Assembly (NCBI RefSeq): GCF_002434505.1
Contig: NZ_DJKE01000006.1
Location: 282,486-346,485, forward strand
Direction of reading: 5' to 3'
Source: Brevundimonas sp. UBA6550
Lineage (GTDB): Bacteria; Pseudomonadota; Alphaproteobacteria; Caulobacterales; Caulobacteraceae
DNA: 64,000 nucleotides
Of this stretch, positions 1-7,990 are shown in pieces (within the stretch, counting starts at the first letter, position 1; each line of letters opens with the position of its first letter). Made by a program: the position numbers and the translations under genes. A model generated the notes under the pieces. That model worked only from the letters and a program-made list of their open reading frames with translations. It made no database searches and had not been told where the DNA came from.

Positions 1-101
1 TGTCGATCTTCGCCCTGAGCCTGGGGGCGCTGGGCGCCGTCTTCATCGACCGCTACCGCCGTCTGGCTGAGTATTTCGTGTTCGGAGGCGCCGGTGGCTG
101 A
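1..101 (+). CDS. fliR: FliR C-terminal end (partial)
   Basis: Reading frame 3 is open from the window edge to a TGA at 99-101 and gives about 32 residues ending in a short basic and aromatic tail. The stop overlaps the GTG start of flhB. FliR is an inner-membrane export-gate subunit of the flagellar type III secretion apparatus, and fliR-flhB is a common gene order. The name rests mainly on position because only the last residues are visible. Confidence 0.6.
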   Translation, partial: SIFALSLGALGAVFIDRYRRLAEYFVFGGAGG

Positions 102-1170
102 AGGCGCCGATCCCGAATCGAAAACCGAAGAGGCGACCCCGCGAAAGCTTGAGGACGCGCGAAAGAAGGGCGACGTCGCCAAATCGCCCGATGTCGCCCA
201 GGTTCTGTCCCTGGCGGGGGCGGCGGCGGTGATCCTGATGGCGGGGGGCTGGTTCGCCTCGTCCATCGCCGAGCAGATGCTGCCCTTCATCGCCGCCCCG
301 CATCAGATGCTGGGCACGCTGAACTCGGGCGCGGGCAATCAGATCATGGTGCGCGCCGTCTGGGCCGTCGCTCCGTTCCTGGGGGCGGTGATGCTGGCCA
401 CCATCATCGGCGGGGCCGGGGGCAATCTGGCGCAATCGGGCCTGATCTTCACCGCCGAGAAGCTGAAGCCCAAATGGTCGGCGGTCAGTCCGATGCAGGG
501 GTTCAAGCGGATCTTCGGTCCCGACGGCCTGGTGCAGTTCCTCAAGACCTTCCTGAAGCTGGTCGCCGTCTGCCTGGTCTGCTGGATGGTGCTGAAGCCC
601 CATGCGCGCGAGTTCGAGAACTTGGTCGCCGTCAGCCCCTTGGCCATCCTGCCGCTGGCGCGCGACATGGCGATCTCGCTGTTCGTCGCGGCCATCATTC
701 TGCTGGGCGCGACCGCGGGGGCGGACTTCATCTGGCAGAAGATGCGCTTCGCCAAGCGGATGCGGATGACCAAGGAAGAGCTGAAGGAAGACTTCAAACA
801 GTCCGAGGGCGATCCCCACGTCAAGGCCAAGCTGAAGCAGATCCGTATGCAGCGCAGCCGCCAGCGGATGATGGCCAATGTGCCCAAGGCCACCGTCATC
901 GTCACCAACCCGACCCACTATTCGGTCGCCCTGCGCTACGAGCCGGATCAGGGCGACGGGGCGCCGATCTGCGTGGCCAAGGGCGTCGACGCCCTGGCCC
1001 TGCGCATTCGCGAGGTCGCGACCGAACACAATGTCCCCATCGTCGAGAACGTGCCCCTGGCCCGCGCCCTCTACGCCACCGTCGATGTGGACGAAGTCAT
1101 TCCGCGCGAGCATTTCGACGCCGCCGCCAAGATCATCGGCTTCGTCTTCCAGTCCCGCGCACGCCGGTAA
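94..1170 (+). CDS. flhB: Flagellar biosynthesis protein FlhB
   Basis: Inner-membrane export-gate protein of the flagellar type III secretion system that switches substrate class from rod/hook to filament. The 358 residues match the family length. The N-terminus is the charged FlhB type (SKTEEATPRKLEDARKKG), followed by four hydrophobic segments and a cytoplasmic C-domain. That domain holds the self-cleavage motif NPTH at residues 272-275 (VTNPTHYSVAL). The GTG start at 94 overlaps the fliR stop, suggesting translational coupling. cckA follows 51 bp downstream on the same strand, an order also known from Caulobacter. Confidence 0.95.
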   Translation: MAEGADPESKTEEATPRKLEDARKKGDVAKSPDVAQVLSLAGAAAVILMAGGWFASSIAEQMLPFIAAPHQMLGTLNSGAGNQIMVRAVWAVAPFLGAVMLATIIGGAGGNLAQSGLIFTAEKLKPKWSAVSPMQGFKRIFGPDGLVQFLKTFLKLVAVCLVCWMVLKPHAREFENLVAVSPLAILPLARDMAISLFVAAIILLGATAGADFIWQKMRFAKRMRMTKEELKEDFKQSEGDPHVKAKLKQIRMQRSRQRMMANVPKATVIVTNPTHYSVALRYEPDQGDGAPICVAKGVDALALRIREVATEHNVPIVENVPLARALYATVDVDEVIPREHFDAAAKIIGFVFQSRARR

Positions 1171-1221
1171 GGGTGCGTCAGGATTTGAGCGTATGATGAA
1201 ACCCTTGATTCGCGAGGCCGT

Positions 1222-3273
1222 ATGACGTCCACCCGCCGCTCCCCGTTCGATCTGTTGTCCGCCGTGATGGCGTTCGGCGTCGTCGTGGCGATCGCGGCCC
1301 TGGCCTATCCGGCGTTTCGTGACAATCCGGTCTCGGCGCCGGGTTTGGTGCTGATCCTGACGGTGGGGATGATCGCGCTGATCGGCCTGTTCGGGTTTCG
1401 CCGCGCCGCCGGTGCGCGCCCCAATAGCGACGCAGCCATTGAGGTGCTAGACGCTATGGCCGAACCGGCGGCCCTGGTGTGGGACTCAGGCCAGATTCTG
1501 GCGTTCAACGCCGCCTGGGCCGAGGCCAATGGCTCCACCACCGCCCTGCCGCGCGGCAAGTCGGCCCAGGCCCTCTATATGGCCTTCGCCCAGGCGCGGA
1601 AGGGCGAGCCGGGTCGCGCCATCGTCCTGATCGGCCAGCGCGAGGTCGAGGTGGTGATCGGCCGGGTCGCCGAGGGGCGGTTCCTGATGCGGGCGGCGCC
1701 GGACGCGGTGCTGCCCATCGCCTCGGCCCACCTGCCTTCGCCCGTCGCCGCCGCGACCGGAGAGGCGCGCGCCATGGCCGCCGGCGCGCCGTTCGGCTCG
1801 GCCGTCATCGGCGGCGACGACCTGTTCGCCGGCCGGGCGGAAGAGGCCAATCCGGCCCTGGCGGTCCTGACCGGCCCCGCGGCGGCGCGCGACGCCGCCT
1901 TTGGCCATCTGTTCGATCCGCCCGGCGTCGCCGAGGCGCGGGCCAAGCTGGCGGCCGGATCGTCGGGGCCCATCGAACTGGTCGCGCGCGCCTATCCCGA
2001 CAAGATGCTGCATCTGTATGTGGCGCCGGAGGGCGAGCGTCGGCGGATATGGCTGTTCGACGTCTCGTCCCAGAAGTCGATGGAGCTTCAGCTCAACCAG
2101 GCCCAGAAGATGCAGGCCGTGGGTCAGCTGGCCGGGGGTGTGGCGCACGACTTCAACAATCTGCTGACCGCGATCCAGCTTCAGCTGTCGGGCCTGTTGG
2201 AACGCCATCCGGTCGGCGATCCGTCCTACGAGGGGCTGAACGAAATCCGCCAGACGGCCATCCGCGCCGCCGACCTAGTGCGCAAACTGCTGGCCTTCTC
2301 GCGCAAGTCCACGGTGCGGCGCGAGCGGCTGGACCTGGGCGAACTGGTGGGCGAGTTCGCCATCCTGCTGCGCCGCCTGCTGCGCGAGGACGTGCGGCTG
2401 GAGACCGACTACGGCCGCGACCTTCCGGTGGTGCTGGCCGACAAGAGCCAGTTGGAGACGGCGGTGATGAACCTGGCCGTCAACGCCCGCGACGCCATGC
2501 GCGGCGTGGTCGAGCCGGGCGCGGGCGTCGTCACCATCTCGACCCGGCGTCTGACGGCGGACGAGGCGCGCGGCCTGGGCTGGGCCGACGCCCCGACCAG
2601 CGAGGTCGCCCTGATCGAGGTGTCCGACACCGGCCCCGGCGTGCCGCCGGAACTGCTGGACAAGATTTTCGAGCCCTTCTTCACCACCAAGGCGGTCAAC
2701 GAGGGCACCGGCATGGGCCTGGCCACCGTCTATGGCATCGCTCAGCAGGCCGGCGGTCATATCGCGGTCAGCAATGTGGAAGGGCCGGACTCCAAGATTG
2801 TTGGCGCCGCCTTCCGCCTATTCCTGCCCGCCGCCGGCGAGGCGGAACTGGCCGAAGTTCAACCGGTCGAGGTCAAGGCGAAGGCGCCGCGCGACCTGTC
2901 GGGCGCCGGCCGCATCCTGTTCGTCGAGGACGAGGACGCCGTGCGCGGCATCGCCGCCCGTCTGCTGCGCCAGCGCGGCTATGAGGTGATCGAGGCGGCG
3001 GACGGCGAGGAGGCGCTGATGCTGGCCGAGGAACACGCGGGCCAGATCGACATGATGATCTCCGACGTCATCATGCCGGGCCTGGACGGTCCGTCGCTGC
3101 TGAAGAAGGCGCGACAGTATCTGGGCGACGCGCCGGTCATGTTCATCTCCGGCTATGCCGAAAGCGACTTCTCGGACCTGTTGCAGGACGAGACGGGCGT
3201 GTCCTTCCTGCCCAAGCCGCTGGACATCAAGACCCTGGCCGAACGGGTGAAGCAGGAACTGCACGCCGCCTGA
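1222..3273 (+). CDS. cckA: Hybrid sensor histidine kinase CckA
   Basis: Membrane-bound hybrid kinase/phosphatase that, in Caulobacter, feeds phosphate through ChpT to CtrA and CpdR to control the cell cycle. Two hydrophobic segments lie near residues 9-29 and 38-57, followed by PAS-like sequence to about 290. The phosphoacceptor box GGVAHDFNNLLTAI has His309. An ATPase domain follows, with the G-box DTGPGV and GTGMGLATVYGI. A C-terminal receiver domain has the phosphoacceptor Asp615 (SDVIMPGLDG). The 683-residue length and the position after flhB fit CckA. The ATG at 1222 is chosen because the hydrophobic segment starts soon after it. Confidence 0.93.
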   Translation: MTSTRRSPFDLLSAVMAFGVVVAIAALAYPAFRDNPVSAPGLVLILTVGMIALIGLFGFRRAAGARPNSDAAIEVLDAMAEPAALVWDSGQILAFNAAWAEANGSTTALPRGKSAQALYMAFAQARKGEPGRAIVLIGQREVEVVIGRVAEGRFLMRAAPDAVLPIASAHLPSPVAAATGEARAMAAGAPFGSAVIGGDDLFAGRAEEANPALAVLTGPAAARDAAFGHLFDPPGVAEARAKLAAGSSGPIELVARAYPDKMLHLYVAPEGERRRIWLFDVSSQKSMELQLNQAQKMQAVGQLAGGVAHDFNNLLTAIQLQLSGLLERHPVGDPSYEGLNEIRQTAIRAADLVRKLLAFSRKSTVRRERLDLGELVGEFAILLRRLLREDVRLETDYGRDLPVVLADKSQLETAVMNLAVNARDAMRGVVEPGAGVVTISTRRLTADEARGLGWADAPTSEVALIEVSDTGPGVPPELLDKIFEPFFTTKAVNEGTGMGLATVYGIAQQAGGHIAVSNVEGPDSKIVGAAFRLFLPAAGEAELAEVQPVEVKAKAPRDLSGAGRILFVEDEDAVRGIAARLLRQRGYEVIEAADGEEALMLAEEHAGQIDMMISDVIMPGLDGPSLLKKARQYLGDAPVMFISGYAESDFSDLLQDETGVSFLPKPLDIKTLAERVKQELHAA

Positions 3274-3297
3274 CGACGGCGGCGCCTGTCGCGCGGT

Positions 3298-4113
3298 TCA
3301 GGCGGCGCGGCGCAGGGCGGACGGCGCCTTGACGTACAGGCCCCGCCGGCCGTTCACCGGACGGAAGGCCACCGTCTCGCCTTCCAGCCGTTCGTCGGCG
3401 CCCAGGAACAGGCAGCCGTCGTCGACCAGCCGCCGCTCCAGCCCGTCCAGCAGCCGTGCGCGCCGCGACGGCTCCATGTCGCCCAGCACATTGCGGCAGA
3501 AGATGACGTCGAAGCGCGCATCGTCGGTCGGTTCGTCCAGCAGATTGGCGCGGCCGAAGCGGACTGCATCGGCCAGTTCGGCCTTGACGATCCACTGGTC
3601 CTCCATCGGCTCGAACCAGCGCAGCATGGTCCGCGCCGTCAGGCCGCGCTGGATCTCGAAGCCGGTATAGAGGCCCGAACGCGCCTTCTCGATGGCGCGT
3701 TGCGACAGGTCGGTGGCGATCAGATCGACGGCGGTGTGGGTCTCCAGCGCCGCCATGGCGATTGACCAGGCTTCCTGGCCGGTGGAGCAGCCGGCCGACC
3801 AGATTTTGACGCGGCCGTCCGGGCGGGCCCTGGCCAGGGCCGGCAACAGCTCGGCCTCCAGTATGCGGAACGGCGCGCGGTCGCGACGGAACCAGGTCTC
3901 GGCGTTCAGCAGCACCTCGATCACAGACCAGGCCAGGGAGGCGACCGGATTGGCCCACAGATTGGCCAGCAACGCCTCGACATTGCCGTAGCCTTCCCGA
4001 CGCGCCACAGGACCCAGCCGATGTTCGGCCAGATGGATGCGATCCCGCGACAGACGATAGCCGGCGCGGGTGGCGAGAAGGGACTGCAGCTTGTCGAAAT
4101 CGTCCGGCGTCAT
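3298..4113 (-). CDS. cheR: CheR-family protein-glutamate methyltransferase
   Basis: SAM-dependent O-methyltransferase expected to methylate glutamates of chemoreceptors. The 271 residues begin MTPDDFDKLQSLLATRAGY, the helical N-domain typical of CheR. The SAM-binding core follows, with WSAGCSTGQEAWSIAM and the FCRNVLGD motif. The ATG at 4113 overlaps the stop of the upstream cheY by four bases (ATGA), so the two are almost certainly one translation-coupled operon. No cheA, cheW or cheB is nearby, so this is an orphan pair rather than the main chemotaxis operon. Confidence 0.88.
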   Translation of the reverse strand: MTPDDFDKLQSLLATRAGYRLSRDRIHLAEHRLGPVARREGYGNVEALLANLWANPVASLAWSVIEVLLNAETWFRRDRAPFRILEAELLPALARARPDGRVKIWSAGCSTGQEAWSIAMAALETHTAVDLIATDLSQRAIEKARSGLYTGFEIQRGLTARTMLRWFEPMEDQWIVKAELADAVRFGRANLLDEPTDDARFDVIFCRNVLGDMEPSRRARLLDGLERRLVDDGCLFLGADERLEGETVAFRPVNGRRGLYVKAPSALRRAA

Positions 4114-4487
4114 GCGGCGATCGCTCCGACCTCCGTCAGCTTGGATTGCAGGATTTCGCCGTCGAAGGGCTTCATCACATAGTCGTCGGCGCCGGCGGCC
4201 AGGGCCTCGGCGATCCGTTTGGGGCGGGTTTCGATGGTGCAGAACAGCACCTTGGGCCGGTCCCCGCCGGGGGTGGCGCGCAGGCGGCGCAGGAAGGTGA
4301 TCCCGTCCATCACCGGCATGTTCCAGTCGACCAGCACAACGTCCGGCATGGCGCCGATGCAATAGGCCAGGGCCTCGGCGCCGTCGGCGGCTTCGTCGAC
4401 CTCATAACCCAGGCCTTCGATGATCCGGCGCGCGACCTTGCGGATGATGCGGCTGTCATCGACGATCAGGCAGGTTCGAAAATTCAT
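4110..4487 (-). CDS. Single-domain response regulator, CheY-like
   Basis: Stand-alone receiver domain of 125 residues. The acidic pair is at Asp10-Asp11, the phosphoacceptor is Asp54 (VLVDWNMPVMDG) and the conserved Lys is 106 (YVMKPF). No output domain is present, so it should act by protein contact, for example on a motor or in a phosphorelay. It is the first gene of a cheY-cheR unit that lies between cckA and chpT, all of them two-component or chemotaxis proteins. Its cognate kinase cannot be told from sequence. Confidence 0.9.
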   Translation of the reverse strand: MNFRTCLIVDDSRIIRKVARRIIEGLGYEVDEAADGAEALAYCIGAMPDVVLVDWNMPVMDGITFLRRLRATPGGDRPKVLFCTIETRPKRIAEALAAGADDYVMKPFDGEILQSKLTEVGAIAA

Positions 4488-4579
4488 GGCCCTCTCCTCG
4501 ACGCTGCGGCGCGGTTCGCCCCTTGGATTCGCGCGGATTATAGCGCTGATGCCAGTTAACGAGTCGTTTGGAAATGGCC

Positions 4580-5251
4580 TCAGGCGGGCATTCGGGCGAC
4601 CAGTGCGACCTTTCCGTCCTCAACCTTGACGTGCAGGGCGCCGCCGGCCTCGGTCACGGTCAGCCACAGCCAGTAGGGCTGGATCCACTGGCCCGCCAAC
4701 CCCTCGGTCAGACGTTCGCCCGCCAGACCCGCCGCCGCTTCGGGCTTCAGCCGGGCGCGCGATCCTTCCGCGAACCCTTCCAGATAGACAAAACCGTCCT
4801 CGACCCGGGACTGGATCACCGCCGAGCCGCCCATCGGCAGGGCGCCGACGGTCAGATAGGCCAGGTTGGTCAGGGCCCGCGCCTGAGGTTTGGAGAACTC
4901 GCCCTCGGCGATGCGCCAGTCCAGAGTGGCGCGTCCCCCTTGCGTCATGCCGACCAGCAGGCTCTCCAGCTCGCGCGCCGTGAACCGCTCGCTGGTGGTC
5001 GCCGCGCCGAAGGCCACGCGGGCGTAGTGGACCAGGGCCACCATCTTGCGGGCGCTCTGTTCGATCAGGGCCAGGGCGTCGTCGCGCATGTCCTGCGCCG
5101 CCGGGTCCTGCATCAGGTCCAGGCCCGAGACGATGGCGCCGGACGGGCTGATGAAGTCATGGCACAGCTTGGCCGCGACATAGGTGGCCAGTTCGGTTCC
5201 GTCGACGGGAAGGTCGAGCGGAGCGGCGTCTGCGTCGTCGGTCAGGGTCAT
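4580..5251 (-). CDS. chpT: Histidine phosphotransferase ChpT
   Basis: Dimeric phosphotransferase that carries phosphate from the CckA receiver domain to CtrA and CpdR in Caulobacter. The 223 residues show a kinase-like dimerisation helix with the phosphoacceptor His31 in KLCHDFISPSGAIVSGLDL, then an ATPase-like fold lacking clear nucleotide-binding boxes, as expected for ChpT. The ATG at 5251 is chosen because the His helix starts about 20 residues later. It is only 1.3 kb from cckA here, whereas from memory the two are far apart in C. crescentus. Confidence 0.9.
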   Translation of the reverse strand: MTLTDDADAAPLDLPVDGTELATYVAAKLCHDFISPSGAIVSGLDLMQDPAAQDMRDDALALIEQSARKMVALVHYARVAFGAATTSERFTARELESLLVGMTQGGRATLDWRIAEGEFSKPQARALTNLAYLTVGALPMGGSAVIQSRVEDGFVYLEGFAEGSRARLKPEAAAGLAGERLTEGLAGQWIQPYWLWLTVTEAGGALHVKVEDGKVALVARMPA

Positions 5252-5347
5252 GGCGGCTGGAGCACTCAGGTCACAGTTCGTGTCGCGCGCGAAGGTGACG
5301 TGATTTGCCGGTTCATGGAACCGCCCGGATGGTCTATCGACCCGCCC

Positions 5348-6190
5348 ATGACGACCGCCGCCTCCCCCGTTCCGTCCCACGCCGATCTCGAACGCGACCT
5401 GAAGTCGGGCGCCCTGGCCCTGACCCTCGCCGAGGTCGCGGAGGAGGCCGCGCGGCTGATCCTGCCCTACTGGCGGGCCGGCACGGCGGTCGAGACCAAG
5501 TCCGACGACAGCCCCGTCACCCAGGCGGATCGCGCGGCGGAGGCCCTGATCCTGGAGCGACTGGCGGCCGCCTATCCCGGCGTCCAGACCGTGGCCGAAG
5601 AGGCGGTGTCGGAAAGCGGCGCGCCCGCCTCTGCCGAGGACTGGTTCTGGCTGATCGATCCGCTGGACGGCACGCGCGGCTTCGTGCGCGGAGGCGAGGC
5701 CTTCACCGTCAACATCGCCCTGATGCACGCCGGCTATCCGGTCGCGGGCGTGGTGACGGCGCCGGCGACCTCGACCACCTGGCGCACCGACAGGCCCGAG
5801 GGCGGCGCCTTCCGGCGTCAGTTCGGCGCCCTTCAGGCCGGCGAGGCCCATGCCGGCGAGGACTGGCGTCCCATCCGCGTGCGCGACCGCCCGCAGGAAG
5901 GCCTTGCCCTGCTGAGCCACAGCATCACGGACGAAGAGGCGGCGCGCCTGGCCGCCCGGCACGGCTGCACCCGCTGGCAGGGCACCGATTCCTCGCTGAA
6001 GTTCTGCCTGATCGCCGAGGGCCGGTTCGACGCCTATCCGCGCACCGGCCCGACCTCGGAATGGGACACGGCGGCGGGACAGGCGGTTCTGGAGGCGGCC
6101 GGCGGGCGCGTCCTGGCCGACGACGGCCAGCGCCTGAGCTATGGCAAGCCCAGTTTCCTGAACGGGGCCTTCGTCGCCATGGGCGGCTGA
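5348..6190 (+). CDS. Inositol monophosphatase family protein, CysQ- or HisN-like
   Basis: Mg2+-dependent phosphatase of the inositol monophosphatase superfamily, 280 residues. The metal-binding signatures are visible: VAEEAVSE, the central DPLDGTRGF motif, and WDTAAGQAVLEAAGG near the C-terminus. The stretch DPLDGTRGFV..EAFTVNIAL resembles CysQ, the 3'(2'),5'-bisphosphate nucleotidase that removes PAP made during sulfate assimilation. Histidinol-phosphatase (HisN) activity is an alternative. An in-frame ATG at 5315 is also possible; neither start has a clear ribosome binding site. Confidence 0.85.
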   Translation: MTTAASPVPSHADLERDLKSGALALTLAEVAEEAARLILPYWRAGTAVETKSDDSPVTQADRAAEALILERLAAAYPGVQTVAEEAVSESGAPASAEDWFWLIDPLDGTRGFVRGGEAFTVNIALMHAGYPVAGVVTAPATSTTWRTDRPEGGAFRRQFGALQAGEAHAGEDWRPIRVRDRPQEGLALLSHSITDEEAARLAARHGCTRWQGTDSSLKFCLIAEGRFDAYPRTGPTSEWDTAAGQAVLEAAGGRVLADDGQRLSYGKPSFLNGAFVAMGG

Positions 6191-6198
6191 GGCGGGCG

Positions 6199-7428
6199 TT
6201 AAGCCCGCGCGCTCGACAGCAGGGCTTCGGCCCGTTCGGCCAGAACATCGACGCCCCGTTCGCGCGCCGTCGCCGCCGCCTCGCCCAGGATCAGCCCCAG
6301 CCCGCCGGTCGCGGCGCCCGTCAGCCGCCGGCGCGCCAGCAGAATCTCGGCCATGCCGATCTGGTCGGCGGACCAGTCCAGCGGCGTCGCCTCGGGCATT
6401 CGCGCGCGCAGCCGCGTCTCCAGCGTCATCAGGGCCGCCAGATCGCCGACCGCCTCGGCCAGGGCGACCTCGCGGGTGATCCGCCGCTCGCGCACCACAG
6501 CGCCCAGCACCAGATCGCGGCCCTGGGTCAGGCTTTCCGCTTGGGCCAGCAGCATCAGGGGCTGGGCCTCGTCGCCGGGGCGCAGGATCTGGATGGCGAC
6601 CCAGTCCAGAGGGCTGTGATCGGGGGTGAACTGTTCGGCGGCGGCGTCGAACATGGTCCGCGCCTGGGCCCGCGCCGCCTCATGCCCCGCCACGGCGGCC
6701 AGCGCGGACAGCCCGGCGCCGCACAACGCCAGCGCCCTTGCGCGCGTCAACGGGCGATGGTCGGGAGAGGCGGCCTCGACCAGGGCGCCCAGGCTGCGGC
6801 CCGCCTGGTCCAGCAGACGCACGTCGCGTCGCACGACGCCCGTCTCCAGCGCCAGGGCGGCGTGATCCATCCTCAAATCCAAATCCAAATCCTGAGCCGC
6901 ATCGCCCTGAACCGCCGCGTCCATCAGTCCGCCCGCCTCGGCCAGGCTGTCGATGTCTCCGGCCAGCCGCGCCGTGCGCGCCTTCAGCCGGGCCTGGGTC
7001 GCGGCCAGGATCGAGGCCACACGCCGGCTGCGCGGGCGATGAAGGCTGGCCAGAATGGCCAGGGCGCGGTCCAGCCGCTGCGGTTCGCCGCACAGGTCGA
7101 ACCGCAGCATCGCCGCCGCCGCGCCGTCCGCCGCCGCCAGGGCCGCCTGATCCTCGGTCGTTGCGGAACGGGACAGGCTGTCGGCGCAGCGGTCCGCCCG
7201 ATCCAGGCTTTCGGCGGCGCCCGTCCGCCGGGCGTGTTCGCGCCACAGGGCGGCGGCGCGGTGTTCGGTCTCGAACGGGCGGTTGCAGGACACCCGGCCC
7301 GCGTCGATGGATTCGCGCAGCGCCTCGGCCCGCAGCAGGTCCGGGCCGATCAACTCGACCCAGCCCAGGTCTTCGCTCTCTCGCGCCTGGGCGAAGAGTT
7401 TTCGAAGATCGCGGCCGAATTCGAACAT
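6199..7428 (-). CDS. Uncharacterised helical (TPR-like) protein
   Basis: No family recognised. The 409 residues are almost entirely Ala/Leu/Arg-rich amphipathic helices with repeats such as LDRADRCADSLSRSA and LDRALAILASLH spaced roughly as in TPR-type repeats. There is no signal peptide or membrane segment, so a cytoplasmic scaffold is the simplest guess. It converges with the CysQ-like gene with 8 bp between stops. The ATG at 7428 (MFEFGRDLRKLF) is preferred over an in-frame ATG at 7491 because the extra 21 residues look non-coding. Confidence 0.7.
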   Translation of the reverse strand: MFEFGRDLRKLFAQARESEDLGWVELIGPDLLRAEALRESIDAGRVSCNRPFETEHRAAALWREHARRTGAAESLDRADRCADSLSRSATTEDQAALAAADGAAAAMLRFDLCGEPQRLDRALAILASLHRPRSRRVASILAATQARLKARTARLAGDIDSLAEAGGLMDAAVQGDAAQDLDLDLRMDHAALALETGVVRRDVRLLDQAGRSLGALVEAASPDHRPLTRARALALCGAGLSALAAVAGHEAARAQARTMFDAAAEQFTPDHSPLDWVAIQILRPGDEAQPLMLLAQAESLTQGRDLVLGAVVRERRITREVALAEAVGDLAALMTLETRLRARMPEATPLDWSADQIGMAEILLARRRLTGAATGGLGLILGEAAATARERGVDVLAERAEALLSSARA

Positions 7429-7549
7429 GCGCTGGACCTCTGTAATCCCGCTTCGAGACGCAGACTGGGTCTCTTGCGGCGTCCAATGCAAACGCAGCGC
7501 CGCCGAAGCGGTTCGGTCGGGCTTATCCCCAGCCGTTGTCGCGGAGCGG

Positions 7550-7894
7550 TCAGCCCAGGTTCGGCGTCTTCTGCTGACAGCGTTGCAGGGTCGCCCTGGC
7601 CTCCGCCGCGTCGCCGTTCAACTGACGCACGGCGGCGATGCGGGCGCGGGTCTGGTCGGCCTCTGCGGCGGGGGCCGGCTTGCCGGCGACGGTCGCGGCC
7701 TGCATCGCCGCCAGGGACCAGTAAAGCGCCGCATCGTACAGCCGGCGCCCCTGCGCGCTCTCGCCGCCCTCCAGTTCCGACGCCGCCTGGGTCAGCCCGG
7801 CGCAGCGCACCGCCTCGTCATAGGAGACCAGCCCCACGGACGGAGCGGCCTGCAGCATCAGGGCGGCGCTGGTTAGGGCGAACAGCAAGGGCAT
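7550..7894 (-). CDS. Small secreted protein of unknown function
   Basis: 114 residues starting with a signal-peptide-like segment (MPLLFALTSAALMLQAAPSVG), then a helical, alanine-rich mature part with two Cys (AVRCAGL and LQRCQQK) that could form a disulfide. Helices such as RLYDAALYWSLAAMQAA suggest a Sel1/TPR-like or sensory fold, but no family is recognised. It lies between prfC and the TPR-like protein, all on the minus strand. The ATG at 7894 is chosen because the signal peptide begins there. Confidence 0.6.
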   Translation of the reverse strand: MPLLFALTSAALMLQAAPSVGLVSYDEAVRCAGLTQAASELEGGESAQGRRLYDAALYWSLAAMQAATVAGKPAPAAEADQTRARIAAVRQLNGDAAEARATLQRCQQKTPNLG

Positions 7895-7990
7895 CGGTCC
7901 TCCGGCGCGATTGCGCCCGACATCCGACCATGGCCCAGACGCGGGGCCGAATAAAGTCCGAAGCGGCGCCGTGAGGCGACCCATTCCGTC

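Noticed and set aside
43..1113. Long open frames on the opposite strand of flhB, cckA, prfC, dnaA and other genes
   Set aside because: They lie wholly over well-identified genes, have composition typical of antisense frames in GC-rich DNA and show no family motifs.
1193..1225. Ten-residue frame (MMKPLIREAV) overlapping the cckA start
   Set aside because: Too short to support and lacking amino-acid bias or an attenuator structure; probably chance.
4545..4575. CtrA-like TTAA-N7-TTTG sequence upstream of cheY
   Set aside because: Only half of the TTAA(N7)TTAA consensus matches; short AT motifs are common enough to occur by chance.
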